Source: JAMCRM01 sp041685075 (GTDB taxonomy: Bacteria > Acidobacteriota > Terriglobia > Bryobacterales > Bryobacteraceae). Taken from it: a DNA stretch of 8,191 nucleotides. Below the pieces are notes generated by a model. It did no database searches. It was not told the origin of the DNA and was given only the letters and a program-made list of their open reading frames with translations. Position 1 is the first letter of the stretch. Each line of letters begins with the position of its first letter. Below are positions 5,658 through 8,191 of the stretch, in pieces. The translations under genes and the position numbers were made by a program. The stretch lies in NCBI GenBank assembly GCA_041685075.1, contig JAWLGN010000246.1:1-8191 (forward strand), read 5' to 3'.

Positions 5658-6110
5658 TCAGGCTGCGGGGGCGCCGATCACGGTGGCGGTGCCGCCGGCC
5701 GCCTGGATCTTCTCCATGGCGGACTTGGAGAACAGGTGGGCCTCCACCCGGATGGGGCGCGTCAATTGGCCGGCGCCCAGAACCTTCAGCCCGTCGCCGA
5801 ACTTCTTGATCACCCCCATCTCCAGCAGCCGGTCGGGCGAGAACTCGTCGCCCGAGAGTTTCTCCAGCCGCCCCAGGTTGATGACCGCGTACTGCTTCTT
5901 AAAGATATTGGTGAAACCGCGCTTGGGCAGGCGCCGGTGCAGCGGCATCTGGCCGCCCTCGAACCCGCGCTTCTGGCTGAAGCCGCTGATGCTGTGCTGG
6001 CCCTTGGTCCCGCGGCCTGCCGTCTTGCCGTGGCCCGAGCCCATGCCGCGCCCCACGCGCTTGCGGTTGCGCGTCTGCCCGGCCGGCGGTTTCAATCCAC
6101 TCAGATTCAT
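5658..6110 (-). CDS. rplO: 50S ribosomal protein L15
   Basis: L15 is a late-assembling 50S protein with a long basic N-terminal extension that threads into 23S rRNA. The 150-residue product has the characteristic glycine- and arginine-rich stretch RNRKRVGRGMGSGHGKTAGR (14-33), then KGQHSISGFSQKRGFEGGQMP and LHRRLPKRGF. The globular part ends with the L15 motif VEAHLFSKSAMEKIQAAGG. ATG 6110-6108 overlaps the rpmD stop as ATGA, and GGGGGAG and GAGAAAGAG stretches upstream lie inside rpmD. It is followed after 25 bases by secY, as in the spc operon of nearly all bacteria. No oddity is seen. Confidence 0.98.
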   Translation of the reverse strand: MNLSGLKPPAGQTRNRKRVGRGMGSGHGKTAGRGTKGQHSISGFSQKRGFEGGQMPLHRRLPKRGFTNIFKKQYAVINLGRLEKLSGDEFSPDRLLEMGVIKKFGDGLKVLGAGQLTRPIRVEAHLFSKSAMEKIQAAGGTATVIGAPAA

Positions 6111-6298
6111 CGCTCTTTCTCCCCCACCACTTGCAGCAGATGCGGCGCCTTCTTCACCATACCGCGGAAGACGGGGGTGTCCGGCCGCTCCACCACCTGG
6201 TTCAGCTTGCGCAGTCCCAGCCCGCGCACCACTCGCTTGTGCTTCTCCGGCGCGCAGATGGGACTGCGCACCAGCTTGATCATGATCTTGGCTTCCAT
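6107..6298 (-). CDS. rpmD: 50S ribosomal protein L30
   Basis: L30 is a small 50S protein on the solvent side of the particle. The 63-residue product shows the short L30 pattern: IKLVRSPICAPEKHKRVVRG (7-26), then LGLRKLNQVVERPDTPVFRGM and VKKAPHLLQVV. ATG 6298-6296 is preceded by GAGGT at a good distance and starts 13 bases after rpsE. A second in-frame methionine at residue 6 would give 58 residues, close to the E. coli length of 59, but it lacks as good a ribosome-binding site, so the longer form is preferred. Its stop overlaps the rplO start. Position between rpsE and rplO confirms the assignment. Confidence 0.96.
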   Translation of the reverse strand: MEAKIMIKLVRSPICAPEKHKRVVRGLGLRKLNQVVERPDTPVFRGMVKKAPHLLQVVGEKER

Positions 6299-6311
6299 CT
6301 CACAGACCTCG

Positions 6312-6824
6312 CTAGAGATTCTCCGGCGCCAGGCCCCGCATCTCCGCCACTTCCTGGCGGTCGCGGAGCTGTTCCAGCGCCACGATGGTGGCCTTCACCA
6401 CGTTATGCGGATTGTGGGTGCCGATGGACTTGGTCAGCACGTTGGGAATGCCGGCCGCAGTCACCACGGCACGCACGGGTCCGCCCGCGATCACGCCGGT
6501 GCCCGCGGGAGCCGGCTTGAGCAGCACCAGGCCGCTGCCGAACCGCCCCAGCACCTGGTGCGGGATGGTGGTCTCCAGCACGTTCACCTTGCGCAGGTTC
6601 TTCTTGGCCGCTTCGATGCCCTTGCGGATAGCCGACGGCACTTCCTTAGCCTTCCCCACGCCGAACCCGACCACTTTGGCGCCCGGATCCCCGACCACCA
6701 CCAGGGCCGAGAAACTCAGGTTCTTGCCGCCCTTCACCACTTTGGTGACGCGGTTGATCGACACCACCTGCTCTTTCAGGTTCAGCGTCTGCGGATCGAT
6801 GCGTTTCACAGTTCCCGTTAACAT
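6312..6824 (-). CDS. rpsE: 30S ribosomal protein S5
   Basis: S5 sits at the mRNA entry channel of the 30S subunit and affects decoding accuracy and helicase activity. Starting at ATG 6824-6822 it has 170 residues, the family length. It shows the double-stranded-RNA-binding-like domain VTKVVKGGKNLSFSALVVVG (26-45; the loop altered in spectinomycin-resistant mutants of other bacteria), then GFGVGKAKEVPSAIRKGIEA. The C-terminal domain follows with APAGTGVIAGGPVRAVVTAAG (105-125). The frame is open further, to 6890, but those codons overlap rplR. A second ATG at 6836-6834 lies four codons upstream. GGGAG five bases before 6824 favours the shorter form. The stop is TAG. The identity is certain; the start is fairly sure. 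Confidence 0.96.
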   Translation of the reverse strand: MLTGTVKRIDPQTLNLKEQVVSINRVTKVVKGGKNLSFSALVVVGDPGAKVVGFGVGKAKEVPSAIRKGIEAAKKNLRKVNVLETTIPHQVLGRFGSGLVLLKPAPAGTGVIAGGPVRAVVTAAGIPNVLTKSIGTHNPHNVVKATIVALEQLRDRQEVAEMRGLAPENL

Positions 6825-6829
6825 GAACT

Positions 6830-6834
6830 CTCCC
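6830..6834 (-). promoter_or_regulatory. Ribosome-binding site deciding the rpsE start
   Basis: The transcript reads GGGAG five bases before the ATG at 6824-6822. The alternative ATG at 6836 has only a weak AGG upstream. This selects the 170-residue S5 start over the 174- and 192-residue options. Confidence 0.7.
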
Positions 6835-6858
6835 ATGCGCGCTGCCTGGCAACGGCCG

Positions 6859-7218
6859 TTAGAACTCCAGGCCAGCCTCCCGGGCGGCATCGGCCAGCGC
6901 CTTCACGCGGCCGTGATACAGGTAGCCGCCGCGGTCGAACACCACGCTGTTGATGCCCTTCTCCTTGGCGCGCTCGGCCACCATCCTGCCGATCTCCCTG
7001 GCCGCTGCCACGTTGCCGCCATTGCGGCGGCCGCCCTTCTCAACCGACGACGCGGACACCACCGTACGTCCGGCGCCGTCGTCGATAACCTGCGCGTAGA
7101 TATGCGCGGTGCTGCGGTAGACCGCCAGGCGAGGCCGTTCGGCCGTACCCCGCACCCGCTGCCGGATGCGCCGGTGAATGCGCTGCCGGATTTCGTTCTT
7201 GGCGATTTTATGAATCAT
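6859..7218 (-). CDS. rplR: 50S ribosomal protein L18
   Basis: L18 binds 5S rRNA and, with L5, attaches it to the 50S subunit. The 119-residue product has a basic N-terminus (RQRIHRRIRQRVRGTAERPR), then LAVYRSTAHIYAQVIDD (31-47). The C-terminal core is INSVVFDRGGYLYHGRVKAL with ADAAREAGLEF at the end, all standard L18 features. ATG 7218-7216 overlaps the rplF stop as ATGA, and GGGGAG lies about five bases upstream within rplF. The stop is 34 bases before the chosen rpsE start. Placement between rplF and rpsE is canonical. Confidence 0.98.
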   Translation of the reverse strand: MIHKIAKNEIRQRIHRRIRQRVRGTAERPRLAVYRSTAHIYAQVIDDGAGRTVVSASSVEKGGRRNGGNVAAAREIGRMVAERAKEKGINSVVFDRGGYLYHGRVKALADAAREAGLEF

Positions 7219-7751
7219 TTGCTCCCCGCACCGGTCTTCCCGACCTTCTTACGCAGCGCTTCGCCCGTGTAGCGGATACCCTTGTTCTTGTAAGGATCCG
7301 GCGGGCGCAGGGCGCGAATATTCGCCGCCACCTGGCCCAACAACTGCCGGTCGTGTCCGCTCAGCACCAGGTGCGTCTGGCGGTCCACCTTCAGTTCCAC
7401 GCCGTCGGGCAGCATCACCTCGATGGGATGCGAGTAGCCCAGGGCGAAGGTGGCGAGCTTGCCTTTTACCTCGGCGCGGTAGCCGATCCCGACGATATCC
7501 AGCTCCCGGGTAAAGCCCTTCGAGACGCCCTCCACCGCGTTGGCGGCGAGTGCCCGCGTCAGCCCGTGCAGCGCCGCATGGCGGTCGCTCTCGCGCTTCA
7601 CCTCCAGGCGCCCGTCGGCCTGCTCCACGTGTACGCCGGCCGGTATCGGCACCCGCAGGGTTCCCTTCGGCCCGGAGACTTCCAACTGCTCCCCGATCGC
7701 AACTTTAACTCCTTGCGGCAGGGGAATCGGTTTCTTGCCAATTCGCGACAT
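7215..7751 (-). CDS. rplF: 50S ribosomal protein L6
   Basis: L6 lies at the base of the 50S stalk next to the sarcin-ricin loop and supports factor binding. The 178-residue length is typical. The start MSRIGKKPIPLPQGV and the family signature PDPYKNKGIRYTGE (151-164) are present. Two repeated L6 domains meet in the region ELDIVGIGYRAEV. ATG 7751-7749 has AGAGGT six bases upstream, a strong ribosome-binding site of its own. That makes sense because a 56-base spacer separates it from rpsH. Its stop overlaps the rplR start as ATGA. The identity is certain. Confidence 0.98.
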   Translation of the reverse strand: MSRIGKKPIPLPQGVKVAIGEQLEVSGPKGTLRVPIPAGVHVEQADGRLEVKRESDRHAALHGLTRALAANAVEGVSKGFTRELDIVGIGYRAEVKGKLATFALGYSHPIEVMLPDGVELKVDRQTHLVLSGHDRQLLGQVAANIRALRPPDPYKNKGIRYTGEALRKKVGKTGAGSK

Positions 7752-7807
7752 AGTCTAACCTCTGGGCGCTCCGGCACGGGGAAGCCTGCCCCCCGCCCGG
7801 GCCCCAA
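7752..7807 (-). other. GC-rich rpsH-rplF spacer with possible hairpins
   Basis: This 56-base spacer ends in the rplF ribosome-binding site AGAGGT (7758-7763). The rest is very GC-rich, with complementary arms: GGGCG at 7764-7768 with CGCCC at 7794-7798, and GGGG at 7778-7781 with CCCC at 7789-7792 around a seven-base loop. No U-run follows, so a terminator is unlikely. Whether any fold matters cannot be judged from one sequence. Confidence 0.3.
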
Positions 7808-8191
7808 TCACCATATGCGGCACAGAATTTCGCCGCCCACGTGTTCCTTGTGGGCGTCCCGTCCCGTCATGACCCCGCGGGGCGTGGTCAGGATGTTGAT
7901 CCCGAGTCCGCCCAGCACACGGGGAATTTCCTTCTGCCCCACGTACACCCGGCATCCCGGCCGCGATACGCGGTCCAGTTCCGAAATCACCGGCGAGTTG
8001 TTGGGGCCGTACTTCAGGTAGATCTTGATCACCTTCTTGGGCCCGTCCTCCGCTACCTTGTAGTTGAGAATGTAGCCCTCTTCCTTGAGGATGCGCGCGA
8101 TCTCGATCTTCACCTTCGAAGCCGGCACATCCACCTTGGGGTGCCGCGCCTTGATGGCGTTCCGCACCCGGGTCAGCATGTCGGCAATGGG
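7808..8191 (-). CDS. rpsH: 30S ribosomal protein S8 (5' end beyond the window)
   Basis: S8 binds the central domain of 16S rRNA early in assembly and in E. coli represses the spc operon by binding its mRNA. The visible 127 codons begin with PIADMLTRVRNAIKARH. Family members normally have a few residues (such as M-x-x-x-D) before PIADML, so the true start lies just outside the window and the internal ATG at 8179 is not the start. Conserved regions include KVDVPASKVKIEIARILKEE, the mid-domain SRPGCRVYVGQKEIPRVLGG and the C-terminal signature GINILTTPRGVMTGRDAHKE followed by VGGEILCRIW. The order rpsH-rplF is as in other spc operons. Only the first few residues are missing. Confidence 0.97.
   Translation of the reverse strand, partial: PIADMLTRVRNAIKARHPKVDVPASKVKIEIARILKEEGYILNYKVAEDGPKKVIKIYLKYGPNNSPVISELDRVSRPGCRVYVGQKEIPRVLGGLGINILTTPRGVMTGRDAHKEHVGGEILCRIW

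Noticed and set aside
6825..6890. An N-terminal extension of S5 back to 6890.
   Set aside because: It overlaps the end of rplR, has no S5 homology in the added residues, and the ATG at 6824 has the better ribosome-binding site and family length.
1..8191. A search for tRNA genes, CRISPR arrays, insertion sequences, attachment sites or a new defence system.
   Set aside because: Almost the whole window is core ribosomal coding sequence with gaps of at most 71 bases; no such structure was seen.

Overview
The window is a stretch of the spc and alpha ribosomal-protein operons. All genes lie on the minus strand, so the transcript runs from right (8191) to left (1). In transcription order: rpsH (5' end cut off by the window edge), rplF, rplR, rpsE, rpmD, rplO, secY, adk, map, infA, rpmJ, rpsM, rpsK, rpsD and the first part of rpoA. 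This is the classical bacterial order. It includes the adk-map-infA-rpmJ segment common outside Proteobacteria. No plus-strand gene is supported; the long plus-strand reading frames are shadows of the GC-rich minus-strand genes.

The organism is a GC-rich bacterium. The best guess is Acidobacteriota. That rests on the wording of RpoA (GFGTTIGN, IPGVVEDATDI), the SecY C-terminus (GFTPRAGRIRGRR) and an extra SecY loop before the last membrane helix. It is a judgement from memory of family sequences, not a search.

Layout, right to left. 8191-7215: small-subunit protein S8 and large-subunit protein L6, with a 56-base GC-rich spacer between them. 7218-5658: L18, S5, L30 and L15, tightly packed. 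5632-4229: the SecY translocon channel. 4201-2432: adenylate kinase, methionine aminopeptidase, IF-1 and L36, with the last three genes each joined to the previous one by a four-base ATGA stop/start overlap. 2418-845: S13, S11 and S4, separated by spacers of 13, 71 and 69 bases; the 71-base spacer carries a degenerate seven-base tandem repeat. 790-1: the alpha subunit of RNA polymerase. The products serve ribosome assembly, translation initiation, N-terminal methionine removal, membrane insertion, nucleotide balance and transcription, as expected for one growth-regulated transcription unit. No promoter or convincing terminator lies inside the window.

The one real surprise is at the left edge. 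RpoA is normal for about 187 residues, up to the VNFSVEAARL segment. The same open frame then continues into about 76 residues that are not RNA polymerase and resemble an adenylate-forming acyl-protein synthetase (LuxE/PaaK-like). The join falls near position 230. This is either an assembly chimera or a true rearrangement that destroyed this rpoA copy; an assembly artefact is the more likely explanation. The rest of the window is an ordinary core-genome region, and I see no undescribed system in it.
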